Source: Pomphorhynchus laevis (Eukaryota; Acanthocephala; Palaeacanthocephala; Echinorhynchida; Pomphorhynchidae). From it: 64,000 nucleotides of DNA. Positions 1 to 12,161 of this stretch are shown piece by piece; position 1 is the stretch's first letter, and every line of letters begins with the position of its first letter. The translations under genes were made by a program, and so were the position numbers. Under the pieces are notes generated by a model, which was not told where the DNA came from, did no database searches, and saw only the letters and a program-made list of their open reading frames with translations. The DNA is taken from assembly GCA_012934845.2 (NCBI GenBank), contig WNNJ02001487.1, positions 124,001 through 188,000 on the forward strand. The letters are read 5' to 3'.

Positions 1-2262
1 TCGATATTATCTGAACAAAGATGTTTCTTTTGGATGTCGATTGATAGATCGACGTGCAAAGCAGTACCGCCTTTAAATATAGAGAAATGTAACGCCATTC
101 CATTAGAGTAAACCATTGCATCACAAAGAGTATCCATGTTTGTCTAGAATATTGAAAAATAACAGAATCTTAAATCATTTGCCTGACAAAAATAAATCGA
201 ATGTATAACGAGTTGTATTTCGTGTAATAAAACCAAGCCCAACATTTATGTTGCCAACCCAACAAAAGTTTCACATTGCATTTTTTCATTTAGCACCTAA
301 ATGGTGCTAAATCTTAAATTCCTTATTTTTACCTATAGAGCGATTTTATTACTTAACAATTTATCCGATATTTAAATACAGAGATTGAATTATCTTTTGG
401 ATATTATTGGGATCAGGCTTTAAAGTTGATAAAAGACGGGTATGGCAAGAAAGCATTAATGAAACAAACTAGTATCATACATATGAGCAAAGTTCGTTGA
501 ATTCACATATGTTAAGAGTGCTTCGGAATGGCTACAAGCATGTCCTTTACATTGCCAACTAAATTATTTCAGGATGTACCAGAGGCTGGAAGGCGTCGAA
601 CGTCGCCAAATATGCAAGACTGTTGTCAGTGTGAAGAATCGATGGACATAACATAGGCGCTATCCTGCAAAGATAACAAATTGACAATTTTAAGGAATGG
701 AGTACAAGTAGTGAGGACGGAGCACATCTTGATGTTGTTTGTAATAGACTATTCGGTGATCAATTCGAGCGAGTGTTTTGATGTCGCTATACTTAACAAC
801 CACACCGTTTAATATTCCCTATCAACTTTTAGCGTATTCAATTATCACAAAGCTGGCAAAAGATTAAATTATAAGATAATCAATCTCGTTGATCTAGGTA
901 GTTCCGTATCGTTGGTTTTCGCTTCATATGGTGCGAAATATCGCTACGAATTTTAAGACTTACCACACCATATAATCTATCAAATCATCAATAAATTCGT
1001 ATAATGTAATTGTAGATGGAACACATATTTGTTTTTCAGTTTACAATGTTTGTGTTTTCATTCTCTCATTGCTGTCAACATTATAATAAAGAGGCAATCG
1101 AGGTAACCTGGAAGCAATCGCATTCAGAGATTAAGTACATCTTTACGATTAAGATACAACATAACAGTGTTAACTTTTATGAACCCTAATTGCGGGGTTA
1201 ATGGCAAAAATCTAAAAACAATATTTTTAACAAGCAGTGATAAATTTTATCAAAAATAAAATTTACGAATTACGTAATTTTTAGATATAATAGTTTAACA
1301 AATATAAAATTATGTGTTTATTTCTTTGGCGTTATCTTTAGTTTATTTTATATAGTTTACTTGGACCCTTTATTCTATCTAGCCCATACTAAATACTTCA
1401 AGTGGACACTGTCCACTCCATAATAGTTTTAATAGCTGTAGAGGCCATATAGCACAATTTGGGATCTTATGGTTTTTGTTTGAGGTATTTGTTAGTCATT
1501 AGTCATTAGTTAGTATTAGTTATTTATCATACAATCAGGTATTTGTTTGATACTAATTTATAGCTTAAAGACAGCGATTCACTTCTGTTTTTTTCTCGCT
1601 TGTCTCCTTCGGGAAAAAACCCAGTTCCTGAAATACGATCGCTTATAGGCAAACACTTAATAATATTTACTCATACGATTATTATTTTACTTGTTCCCAT
1701 TATTTAAACTGAACCAAACAGTCAATATATAGGCAATCCCCTGTCTCGCTGCAAAGGAGGTAATAAATTTATCAAAACCAGTATCTTTACATTAACTGTG
1801 ACTTTACTCTGAGTAACTCTCAGGCACTGCATGTGCTATAAACATCACCTTAAAAATTCGCAGCTGAAGATTCAAATTGCTCGTACCTAGCAGATATTTT
1901 TAAGTTTGACAATTGAAATAACAGCTGTCTGCTTACTCATGAAACATGTTTTTTATTTCAAAGATTCTTGCTTTAAAAAGCAGCATCTTTAAAAGATTCT
2001 GTCTTGTAGTTGGCCTTTGTGAATATTCAATCAGCCGTGATGTACCTTCTATTCATGTTTATCAAATATAGATAATACTTAATTTCATACTTGATTGTAA
2101 TTAGGGATGGACTTGTAATTGTTGACGCCGTTTAGTGAATTCCGTCGATACGCCCAAACGGAAATCGATATTTGTTTGAGATATATTTAAATTTACAGTG
2201 TATCTAATTGACAAAATATCAGTTGTAACAAACGACATTCTAATCGTGAATCTTATAAAATT
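1..2262. other. no gene seen; AT-rich spacer
   Basis: I see no reading frame of convincing length or composition on either strand and no clear repeat family. The only regularity is a short stutter of 'tagtcatt/tagttagt' near 1495-1525. It may hold upstream exons or control sequence for the ORF at 2263, but nothing in it shows this. Confidence 0.4.
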
Positions 2263-2913
2263 ATGAAATACAATAACAGATATATAAAGAACCAACATTT
2301 TATTAATCAAGATGATCAGCTGCTAGAATGTAAAATAAGAATATATCAAGATATTGCTAAAGACTTGGTATGTTCTAACAACGACGGAGAGTTGATTTTT
2401 GTGAGGTACAACATTTCAGAAAAAGTGGAGTGGTATATCGTAAACAATAGTATCCCTATCCGTGTTACCAATCGTGATTGGATATGTGAATTGGGATCAG
2501 ATCATTATCGGAAAATATTCGCCAATAGTAAATCGCCTCACATGAATCCTTCTTTCCAACTGTTTCTACAATTGCATGAATCCGTATTATGTGGTCGCTT
2601 AGAAAAAGCTATTACCTATCGTATCTTCGAATATTTAAGCTTTGTGGATGGATCAACAGATGGTCAAAGTAATAGCTTCAAGCAATACAAGCTATATACT
2701 GAAAATGAAGAACTTGTGGCTAGCATCGATGTTGTTCACAAGTTTCTTTCGCTTATTGTACCAGAAAAAGACACGGTTCAATTAGATGCGATAATGAATA
2801 GGGCAAGGGGTGAATTCGGATATTCGATGGGATATGATTTTTTCTACGATCTATTATTGAATATTAAGTATCACATATTGAACACAAGCTTTTTGGATGT
2901 AAATATTTCTTAA
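2263..2913 (+). CDS. unrecognised 216-aa protein, single open exon
   Basis: An uninterrupted ORF from ATG at 2263 to TAA at 2911-2913. Its composition is that of a soluble protein: mixed charged and aromatic residues, no signal peptide, no membrane segment, no low-complexity run. Recognisable short segments are VEWYIVNNSIPIRVTNRDW near residues 55-75 and MNRARGEFGYSMGYDFFYDL near 177-197, which suggests a folded C-terminal helical part. I do not recognise the family. The region upstream of the ATG is AT-rich with no obvious splice acceptor, so this may be a complete intronless gene or a terminal exon whose true start lies elsewhere. No AATAAA is close to the stop; a possible one lies about 220 bases downstream. 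Coding status rests on length and amino-acid composition in a region otherwise full of stops. Confidence 0.6.
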   Translation: MKYNNRYIKNQHFINQDDQLLECKIRIYQDIAKDLVCSNNDGELIFVRYNISEKVEWYIVNNSIPIRVTNRDWICELGSDHYRKIFANSKSPHMNPSFQLFLQLHESVLCGRLEKAITYRIFEYLSFVDGSTDGQSNSFKQYKLYTENEELVASIDVVHKFLSLIVPEKDTVQLDAIMNRARGEFGYSMGYDFFYDLLLNIKYHILNTSFLDVNIS

Positions 2914-4279
2914 ATCGCAGGATAGAATGTCAATCAAACAAATGTTTTAATATCTATAAATTAATATGATTTGTATGAATTAACATAATTTGTATAAATT
3001 AATATTTTGCTCTTAATATAATTTATAAACTTATAAAATTTATCTAATTTATATAAAAGCAGATAAATTTAGAAATATATTAAAATATATAGTAAACTAT
3101 TAAAATTTAAAGTATTCATTAATTTGCAGATCAAAAATAAAAAAATCAAGAAAATATAATGCGTGAATTAGATAACATTTTTATTCCCTTTAACATTCTA
3201 AAAAATATTGCAGAGTGGCGATTTTACGTAATATTGTATAATTTGCGTCAAATTGCAACCTTATTAAAATATTATAACAAAACTTTTTAAGCAATTCTTG
3301 CAATTCATTTTAATTTAACTTTATAAATGCTGAGGCACTTGCTAGAATTTTCTACTTGATATTTACAGCAAATAGATTATCACAATTTGCAACATGTGAT
3401 TTATATTTTACAGCAAAAGATAATTAATTAGTCTAAAATAAGGTTAGATATTAATTTTTATTCTTGAATTTCAATTTAAGAACACATCCAATATAAGAAT
3501 TTAATTAAAATTAATTATTCAATAAAGATGTCGAACAGTGGTTCCAAGCCTTTTTGCATGGTGGCTCACTATTAAGTTCTTTAGTTTTTCCAGTTCCCTA
3601 ATCACACAAAAAAAATTATACCTCCGCATACATTTTTAATTCAAAAAATGAATGCTAGAACCACTGTTCTAGCATACATCGTGCAACTAGTAGTTTTGGA
3701 GTGCTAATCTTGATTTAGAACTTCCTGTAAATCTCCGAAGCAATATGTAATATCAGCCTTTTGGATTATTTTATAAATCCAGTTAATCCTTCAATCAATT
3801 AAATTGTTGATCGACCGATAATGAATTGTTAATCGATCGAAATTATTGAAAATTTATATATTTTTAAATCCACTAATTCTCGTATACTAAATTTTACATT
3901 CATGAAAATTTGTAATGTGAGATCCAATAGAAATATTCCTCCTGAATTGAAATGATCTTTTTAAATTTTTACAAGCAAACACTTGGCGCGTTTTCAACTA
4001 TCAGTATAAAACAAATTTACAGTTGACATCAAAATATATATCCACAATTTTAAATGTCCAAATGGTTGTAAGTAACGGTGATGCAGTGTGTGAGCCTATT
4101 TTTCCATGTTACCACGATCTATCTAAATCAGGGAATAACAATGGTTGGAACTTAAAAGTTTAAATATTTTTATTAAATTATCATTTGAATAAATATTTAC
4201 TAAACGCATATGATAAATAAGGAAAACAAACCAATCATTTACTATAATATAAAACACATAATCATATCATTCGCAATAT
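2914..4279. other. AT-rich non-coding stretch
   Basis: No gene is seen. The sequence is dominated by A/T runs such as repeated 'aaattaatatgattt' and 'ataatttgtataaatt' near 2955-3005. A short pair of 'tagaaccactgttctagc' segments near 3655-3675 forms a weak palindrome. Confidence 0.4.
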
Positions 4280-5300
4280 CACAGGTCTATGTTGCCAATC
4301 CAACCACATGTCCTCTCCTTCCAGCAGACAAACTTCTCCTTGAATATCTTCAAGAAGGAAGACAGATGAATTAGGACGAGCGATACTCGCCTTTTCTCTA
4401 CTCAGCTAGAACCTGTATCTAGAGCTCCAGTTTCTTTCGATGGGGCCTGCCTGAGGGAAACAGAGATATTAGGAAGGTTAAGATTTTAGCTAGGACCTTG
4501 AGTTTTATTGGAGTGGGATCGAATAAAAAACCTTTATAGGTGGTCGAAAGTATAGTGTAGCTTACGAAGAGAGATAAGAATTAAATCGGGTCAGACTCGC
4601 ATTTCCTACGACTGGGTAAAGTCGAATTGTTGCCTGAAAGAAGGCTACTTTGATTGGATCAAAGTGAAACCTCCTTTTCAGCAGTGTGCCTTCCTCTATC
4701 CGCCTGCAAAGTAGGTCATGCGATGTGGACAGTTGTTGGGCGACTGCTCAATACAGGTAGGATTTGCAGCCACATCTCGTGTAGCAGTAGTATGTCGAGG
4801 AGTGAATTTGCTTTTGTGCAATGAAAGGTAGAGGGTAGTGGTTTATGTATAAGATATACGTTCCTGGATCTGCCAAGTTCTGCGTTAATCCAACTACTAG
4901 TTCTGTCGTTGAAGTCATAAGTAACATGCCATAGCCGCTACCCAATATACGATCCAGATGTCACGGTTCTTGTGAATTTCTTCCGGCCGAATATAGATAT
5001 TGGCTATACTGATGCGTTTACCGTTCTTCCAGAGTGTTATCACTAAACCAGACATGGCTGGACAAGAGTAGTTTAATAGGAGGGATGATTTTAAGTGGCT
5101 CCTAACTAAGGTTAGAAGACCTTGAGATGAATAGGAGTGAGCGGTTATGTACGGAGTAAAGTGGGAAGTTAAATACTTTGGGAGAAAACGAGTAATGTGC
5201 TGTGGAGACCGGATAGATCTAGTTTACTGAAGGACTATAACATCTGACGACTTGATAAAAGACTAAGGGCATAAGCACCTTCCCGATTCCACTGAATGAT
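4280..5300 (-). mobile_element. LINE fragment (endonuclease region), inverted relative to the main copy
   Basis: Read on the minus strand, this piece repeats the endonuclease region of the LINE at 7.9-8.65 kb. The minus-strand translation at 4748-4945 (TELVVGLTQNLADPGTYIL, then STYYCYTRCGC) matches the plus-strand translation at 7954-8165 (TKLVVGLMQRSAEPGATIL, then STYYCFIRGGC). The DNA near 4330-4360 (cttgaatatcttcaagaagg) is the reverse complement of the segment near 8570-8590. The copy is short, interrupted and lacks a reverse transcriptase, so it is dead. Confidence 0.75.
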
Positions 5301-6609
5301 GCTCAGTGAAAACGGTCCGAAATTATTTCACGTGCAGGTGTCACTAGAATGAACAGCAGAACGCTCTAATTAAGTCCAGGAGGGGAAGGTTGCACTTCTG
5401 GCCTCCGGCTCTAACAGCGGTACCACTGCCCACTTCTTTACTGGTGTAGGATACATCATCATTTCACATAATGTACAAGTTATCGTTCTGTCTCGGATGT
5501 TCGAAAGTGCAGGTTTTGTATATGAAGGACGTTTGTTTGATTGCTTGACTTCAGGTGTTGCAAATTTGTTCGGCATCAAGACTGCGTCAGTTAAATCTTT
5601 TAGAAACATCGTTATGGACACCATTTGTGATAGATTTTAATATCGATAATTTTCATGATATCAGTAATATCCAGCCCAGTGCCATTGGCAGTCGCGTTTT
5701 AACTATGATTGACAGTCATGTAAGAACTGATGACAGCAGCGGTTACATGCCGTTTTTGGTAATCGTTGAATTTAAAGAACTTCCGGGATTAGGCCGAATG
5801 CTGTTGATTGCAATTGATGCAGCATGGAGCTGCGCTGCAGGAGGCAGGGTGTTTCTGGTCACGTGAGGCGCATATACCACAAATCTTTTTTCTTTCAAAG
5901 TCAAAGCTCAGTGCCCTTAGCTCTGACACTGGTTACAGTGGGGATATGTATACTCGTCTTTGCTAATGAAAGTATATCATAGATTGCAACCCATGAAAGG
6001 GTGGCAACTGAATTCGGCCGGAAGACAGGCATTGTCCCTATCTAGTGTTCGCGAAAGCGATCAGAAGAGGGGATTTTTCCACTTAATGAATCTTAAGTTG
6101 GAAAGCTGAAATTAAGCTTGGAGTTCCTGAATGTATATTTCTTCCAATGAAGAAAGCAGATTTGAGATTTTAATTGTAGCCTGAATAGGCTTGACACCGA
6201 TGTTAGTTGAGTCTTTCAGATGTGTTGGCCGAATTTCACTTAATCTTCCGGCAAGTCTTCAGACACGAAGGACACACGGTAATTAGTACCAACTGTCTTG
6301 GCGAAGTTGAATAAAATGTTATTTTTCGGAAATTTCATTATGTAACTCCTCAGGAAGCAGTTAAAATGATTCTTCATGTCCATGGGGATAGTACGTGTTA
6401 TGATTACTATATTGACCAATTATTTAATGGAGGAAGTTCATCCGTAGATTATGTTTTAGACGAAATTAAATCACTAACCTGCATTTTTGTAAAAATATTT
6501 AGCACTTTTTTCTTGAATTTCTTTTTTTACGATTTCCTTTGACTTACCGACACTTACTCCACTGTGCATGAGCGTTAATAACAGATAAATCGTTCAGACC
6601 GTATCAATG
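5301..6609. other. GC-richer relic sequence of unknown origin
   Basis: Base composition here matches the LINE rather than the AT-rich surroundings, and short open stretches exist on both strands (for example 5555-5866 on plus and 5370-5624 on minus). None shows a motif I recognise. It is probably more of the LINE or another decayed retroelement, which is inference from composition and position between two LINE pieces. Confidence 0.3.
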
Positions 6610-6799
6610 AACAATGGAATAAATGACGATAATCGACAAGATCTCGTTTGTTTCCTGGAACCTTGCGAAGGAGTATGAAACCTTTTTCCACAACGAATTA
6701 ATGGATCTTGGTACAGTACAATGTTAACCTATCAAAGCTTCCATCAAAATTTAGAATCTTTCTCCCCATCTGAATGAGAAGGATATCGAGTCTTTCAAG

Positions 6800-7200
6800 A
6801 GATTATTTAGATTAACAAACTTCCGGTCCGTGACTGGGAAGAATGGTCTTCCTCTCCCAATAGCTTTTGCGTCCTCTTCCCTTGATAATGCTGATATCCT
6901 AACAAAAGCCGCCTGTAACCCCTTTCTGGGGCATAACCTAATGTTTAAACTCATAAGCACCGCCGAGCTAACTTACCCGCACTGCAATGCTTATCACGAA
7001 TGGGGCCACTGGGGCTCCGGATGTGTTAAGGAGAAGTCTTGAGGGGTATGCGGCCTAACGAATTGCCCGCAAGTTGGCGGGAAGTGCTCCTCCCCACCCA
7101 AGTGTTTAAATTGTGGAGGAGCCCATTTGGCGTGGTCCAAGTAGTGTGCGAACTTCAAACTGTATTGTTCCCGCCACCGCTCCTCCCACCGCAATCAAAA
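6800..7200 (+). pseudogene. LINE ORF1 remnant with zinc knuckles
   Basis: A Gag-like nucleic-acid-binding protein of the LINE. The visible parts are KNGLPLPIAFASSSLDNAD, then CNAYHEWGHWGSGC, a CGxxxCPxxxxxC-like cluster, and CLNCGGAHLAW followed by a cysteine. These resemble the row of CCHC knuckles at the C-terminus of Jockey/I ORF1 proteins. In-frame stops follow the first and third knuckles, so it cannot make a whole protein. Confidence 0.6.
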
Positions 7201-7593
7201 AGATGACCCCGTGACTTTTGGTGCAGTTGCGGGCAGAATGACTGACAACGACATCATCAGCTTAATCGACCCAACCGGACAAGCAATCTTCAAGCAATTG
7301 GAGAACTTAATTTAGAAACAGCTTGCCTTATTTTTTACCACTTCAGTAATCGCCGACTCTCCTGTCCTGAAGGAATCAAAGAAAAGAGGAGCATCCTCAC
7401 ACAGAGTTACTCATGTGAAGATCGGGAAAATGTTAAAACCTAAGGCCGAAGAAGCAGCCGCTGCACTTATGGGAAATGATGACAATGCCGTGGGCAAGTG
7501 TCTTCCCTAGTAGGGGCTTGTGGTGGAAAGGGGGACCTTTCTGTCCCTAGCTCCATTTAGGTCAAGACAATCTAACCGAGCAAATTTAACGTA

Positions 7594-8380
7594 ATGCAGA
7601 GTACCCGTGAGCCTTTTTCACTGAATATCCTTAAGTGGAATTCGGGAGGTGCTTCTGCCATTAGACTTCTATCCGGTAGAGATGCAGATGTCATAGTCCT
7701 TCAGGAGACGCGGTCTATCCGTCTCCTCCAGGACATTACTCGATTCATCCCAAAACACATTTACTCCCACTATGCTCAGTACATAACCCCCTACCTCACT
7801 CTTCTTCGCCTCAAGGTCTTCTAACCTTAATTAAATGCTTTCTAAGATCCTCCCTCCTACTAAACTACTCTTGTCCTGTCCTGTCTTGTTTGATTATATC
7901 ACTCTGTAAGAACGGTAAATGTCTTAGACTAGCCAATATATACATCCGTCCTGGTGAGATTTACAAGAACCGTGACCTCCTGGATAGGATTATTGATAGC
8001 GGTTATGACATGGTACTTGTTGATTTCAAAGACAAAACTGGTCGTTGGATTAATGCAGCGTTCCGCAGAGCCAGGAGCGACTATCTTATTCATAAACCAC
8101 CGACCCTACCTTTCATTGAACACCAACAAACTCTCTCCTCGACATACTACTGCTTCATAAGAGGTGGTTGTTGAAACCCCTCTGCACGGAGCAGTCGCGC
8201 CAACATCTGACCACCTCCCATGACCTAATTCGTTGGCGGATAGAGGAGGATACGTTGCGTCAAAGGAGATTCCACTTTTACCCCATCAGAGTAACATTCT
8301 TTCAGGCAGCTATCCAACGTTTCCTCCGAATTGGGAATGAGAGACTGACAGACTCAAAATTTTAGCTTATATTGCCTATA
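7594..8380 (+). pseudogene. LINE ORF2 apurinic/apyrimidinic-type endonuclease remnant
   Basis: Opens with SLNILKWNSGGAS and continues DADVIVLQETR. These match the N-terminal Asn and catalytic Glu blocks of LINE endonucleases (iLqWNxxG, iilLQET). A later part in a different frame reads RLANIYIRPGE and, further on, VLVDFKDKTGRW where the family has GDFNAHH. The frame changes near 7825-7890, and the change from GDFNAHH to VDFKDKT removes expected catalytic residues. It nicked target DNA for the LINE when intact and is dead now. Confidence 0.65.
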
Positions 8381-8829
8381 AAGGTCGTATTTACAGTCCC
8401 GCTCCGACAAAACTCAAAATTTTAGCTTATATGCTGCGTCTCCCCAATCTCTGTTTCTGACAGAAGGCTCTCTCGAATGAATATTAGAGCACTAGGTATA
8501 GGTTCCAACTGGGTACGGATAAGGCAAGCATTGCTTCCCTTAATCCAGCTCAGTATTCATTTGGAAGATATTCAAGAAGGAGAAATATGTCTGTTGGAAG
8601 GATAGAGCATTGGGTTGGATTGGTAGTAAAGGTCTTGATATAGTTTTAGAGGAGTCGCTATCCCTTTATAATTATGGAGGCACGCAATCACCTCAGCCAA
8701 TCCTGCCTTGGGGTGACTTCAGGAGTAGGGACCTATCTGTCACAGATATCCTTAACTCCTAGGGCCCCCTCCCAGGCACCTCTAAATCCGTCGCTCTACT
8801 TTCTTCTCGGGGCTGTCAGCTTTTGACAG

Positions 8830-9670
8830 CCGAACAAAGAAGAGAAGTGGCCGTCACAATGCTATTAGCCGCCCCATCGAATGGATGGCTATTAGCCATC
8901 CCTTCGATGTGGCCGGCATCAACATTAGTCAAAGAATTTTTATACCTAAAAGAAATCCTGTCTCCTGTTTTAAAGACCTGCGGCCCATTTCGATACAAAA
9001 CTCCCTCCCCTCCATTTACAAAAAGTGCTTGCGCGTAAAATCTGCGACCATCTATGTAGGCGTAATTTAATCCCACCAGGTTTTAATGGGTTTGTTAAAA
9101 GTTGCTCGGTTCATTCAGCAATTGGTAAGGTGCAGCAGTTCTGTCGAGATAATAGCCATCATCTCGTTGTGGCTGTTTTCCTTGATTTTTCTGCTGCATT
9201 TGACCGCATCTCTATTCCCTTTGTAATCTCTTCTCTAAGGTCCCTCGGCTTGCCTGCGAGAATTGTTAACAGGATGGATATACTGATGTACACCAAACGA
9301 TTCTATTATGAAGACGACTCTGATGCGCGTCAGTTCTACCCCTATTACGGGTGTGCCTCAAGGATCCCCACTTTCTCCAATCTTGTATCTCGCTGCCTCC
9401 ATTATACTCTATAAAAAATTTGAACGCGATCAACATCTGGTGGTATACGCTGATGATACCACAGCCCTGTTTTCGGGATGCAGGTTCAAAGATGTAGTCT
9501 CGGACATCAGCCGTTTCTTTTTAAGATTAAAAGATCAGCTACACGCTTTCAATCTTATTCTAAACTCCATCAAATCGCAGGTGGTTGTATTTCATGGCAC
9601 CTCTGCGACCAAAAAGAAACTTAAGAGATTAGCACTCTCTGCACTCTCATTCATTTTGCAACCTCAATGA
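8830..9670 (+). pseudogene. LINE reverse transcriptase remnant
   Basis: Two overlapping frames carry the RT palm. One (9025-9414) has LIPPGFNGFVKSCSVHSAI and VAVFLDFSAAFDRI, including the first catalytic Asp. The next (9308-9670) has GVPQGSPLSPILYL and VVYADDTTALFSG with the catalytic Asp pair. A frameshift of about 100 bases of overlap separates them. Upstream, KRNPVSCFKDLRPISIQNS matches the usual N-terminal RT block (RPIsl). It would have copied LINE RNA at the nicked target. Confidence 0.8.
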
Positions 9671-10200
9671 CTCCCTATCTTCTCGAGTCAAGTAAAATAC
9701 CTGGGGTTTACCGTTATGGTGAATTTGTCGGCGAAAGGTGACCTAGATTGACTTAAACGTATTCTGAAGCGAGCTAAGTGGGCCCTGAAACGGACTCAAC
9801 ATCTGTCATTAAATGGGAAAACCCAAGTGCGCCTTTAGGGTACTTGGGCTATCTCGGGATTAGTCTTCTTTCCTAGAGGACGTCCCCAGAACTAAGGCTA
9901 AGGTTTATCAAGCTCCTTGTTTCTTGTTTACTCAGCATAATTCGCCTCGATTTGACTCTTTGGGGGTGTGAAAGACCCTGGATGGTTCAGTCGGAAGGCG
10001 GCGGGTTGGATTGGTTGGAGGGTGTAGATCCCACTGGACCTGATGCCGTAAGTTTTGGAGAAGACCGAACAATATCATTAAACTGTGGTTTGCTTGATTT
10101 GTCGTGTTTTTGGTTGTTTTTCTTTTTTCCTGTTGACCGTATAACCATGTATTATTATGTTTAAAAAATTCTTGTATATAATCGACGTTTTCAGTCATCA

Positions 10201-10834
10201 AATATTTTTAGCATTGTGATATATGCCTCTTCAAAGTTGCTAGAACCGTTCATTAAAATAAATTCGTGACATATCGAAATAATTTCATTATTATAGTATT
10301 CTACGGGGTAGTATTTCAAGTTTTATCGACTTAAGCGTCTTTCAGAAATCTAATTGATCGCTTTTATTTAAAAAATAAACTTAAATTATTTAATTTAATC
10401 TTAAGTTAAAAAATTCAATATATAATATATTTTATTAAATATATTATAATATATTATATATTTAAAAAAATATATTATATAATAAAATATATAATATTTT
10501 TTATATTTATATTATATAAAAATATATATTATATAATATATAATATAATATATAAATATATAATATATAAAACTTAGAAAATTGGCTGAATTTGTATGTT
10601 TAATTTAATAACGAAAGTTTGCTGCTTTACTTGGTATTTTATGTCAAGGTATTTTATTTAAATATAGACTTAATAACTAGATAACATTTTGTATTGTGAA
10701 TTATATATATTCATAATCATGCCATACATTAATTGCATGCTTGTCGCTTAGTTTTTTACATTATTAAAACATAAATGCTTGCTTGAAATCATTTAGATTA
10801 GTTCCTATGTGATTGTTTTTAATTTAAGCAATAG
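10201..10834. other. AT palindromic tract, then intron/upstream sequence of the coiled-coil gene
   Basis: Between about 10375 and 10575 the DNA is nearly pure A/T and made of overlapping 'atatattataatata' palindromes, the strongest low-complexity tract in the window. The part after 10580 ends in a pyrimidine-rich run and 'gcaatag', a good 3' splice site for the exon that follows. No gene is seen within. Confidence 0.6.
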
Positions 10835-12066
10835 AAGTGAAGTTTTCGAATAGCGAACTCAAATCGAGCAAGCAGATATCAAGTCAGTATGGAACTTACT
10901 CATCCGACAGAGAAATATTGAACAGTGACATTAACGACGAAGCAGCAAAAATAAAATACAGAATATCTTCTAAATCAAAAGAAAGTCATAATTTCAGGAA
11001 GGAAATATTAGCCGTAAAGAACGTAACATCCAGCGTCCAAGAACAGATACATCGTGCGAATGAGCAAAAGAATTACCAAGATCGCCTTAACCAAATTTGG
11101 AAAATTAAAACGTACCATTTAGAGGCAGATCAAGCAAACGTACGTAAAAGAAAAAATGAGCTGAATTCACAGTATTTAAAACGACAGAAGGAATTTGAGC
11201 AGTTGCAAAAAGAGTTAGAAGAGATTACCGCATTTGTTGACAAGTCCAATAAGGAAATCGATACCTTGGATAGAAATGAAAAGAATCTTGCAAAGTGTGA
11301 CCTTATCATTGGAAATATGCGTTCGGAATACAGTGCTGAAAATCGATTACTCGCATATAAGCTGAATTTAACTCGTCAAGCAGTGCAAAAGCTGAAAGGG
11401 CAATCTGAGGAAAGAAGGAGACTTCGAATCCAGAACAGGAATGATCTTAGCGAGATTAATCAAATGCAATGCAAACTGAATTGGAAGTGTGAAGGTTTAC
11501 TAGCTCACAATTTGGATCGAAAGCAGCACCACGATACACTTTTTAAACATGTGCATTTTATTGAGAAAGAACTAGCCCGTACTAAACCTAAATATCACAT
11601 CTTATCAAATAAGGTTGATTTGCTGAAAAGCAAGGCACTACGAAATGATATCAAAGTCAAGTTACAGTTAAATCGAATTGAACAGCTAGCAAATGAAAAA
11701 ATGCAGCGAATTAGAACTGAAAATATGTGCAGAAGCCAGATCCCGATATGGTCTAAGATTATCAAAGATTTACAACAAAAATTGGACGAGGTAAAAAATA
11801 ACATTTATCTAAATCTTGGTGATGAGCATAAGGAAAAATCAATGGCACAATCACGACTAAAGGAAAGCCGAATTTTAGAACTGTCATTAGGACGATTACA
11901 AAAAGAAATGTTGTCCCAGCACAAAATTGCTATTCAAAATAACAATCAAATCAGAAGGCTGCGAGTTATATCATCAATATTGCAGTCTAGAATTGAAGGA
12001 GTCGAAAAGCAGCTCGAAAATGCAATGGAACAGATGAAACAGGATATAATGTGCTGGAAGATGTGA
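10835..12066 (+). CDS. long coiled-coil protein, 3'-terminal exon
   Basis: An open exon of 410 codons ending in TGA at 12064-12066. The preceding 'tttttaatttaagcaatag' is a splice acceptor, so the true N-terminus lies in upstream exons I could not find; the apparent start is not an ATG. The product is nearly all charged helix with heptad-like leucines (ELEEITAFVDKSNKEIDTLD, RLLAYKLNLTRQAVQKLKG, KVDLLKSKALRNDIKVKLQL), few prolines and no membrane segment. This is typical of cytoskeletal, ciliary or centrosomal coiled-coil proteins, but the exact family is not recognisable by eye. The frame is intact in a region of dead repeats, which supports a live host gene. Confidence 0.8.
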
Positions 12067-12155
12067 ATATTTGATTGAAGTTGTGATCTAGGGTAATAGA
12101 TTCAAGTGTTATTGTTTTCTTTAAAACTCATTTGAAATGTTAGGTTAATTAACTA

Positions 12156-12161
12156 AATAAA
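12156..12161 (+). terminator. poly(A) signal AATAAA of the coiled-coil gene
   Basis: A canonical AATAAA lies about 90 bases past the stop of the coiled-coil ORF, at a typical distance for a compact 3' UTR. Confidence 0.6.

Larger units (their letters stand above)
6610..10170 (+). mobile_element. decayed non-LTR retrotransposon (Jockey/I-like LINE)
   Basis: The parts follow the order of a two-ORF LINE: a Gag-like ORF1 with CCHC knuckles (about 6800-7200), an AP-type endonuclease (from 7594), a central linker, a reverse transcriptase (about 8940-9670) and a GC-rich 3' tail to about 10170. RT blocks include VFLDFSAAFDRISIP, GVPQGSPLSPILY and VVYADDT. Coding is broken repeatedly: ORF2 is spread over at least three frames and ORF1 has internal stops. 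A 24-base segment containing aaaactcaaaattttagc occurs twice, near 8355 and 8408, a local duplication. The FSAAFD block favours the Jockey/I group over RTE or L2, but I could not run a phylogeny. Boundaries are approximate. Confidence 0.8.
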
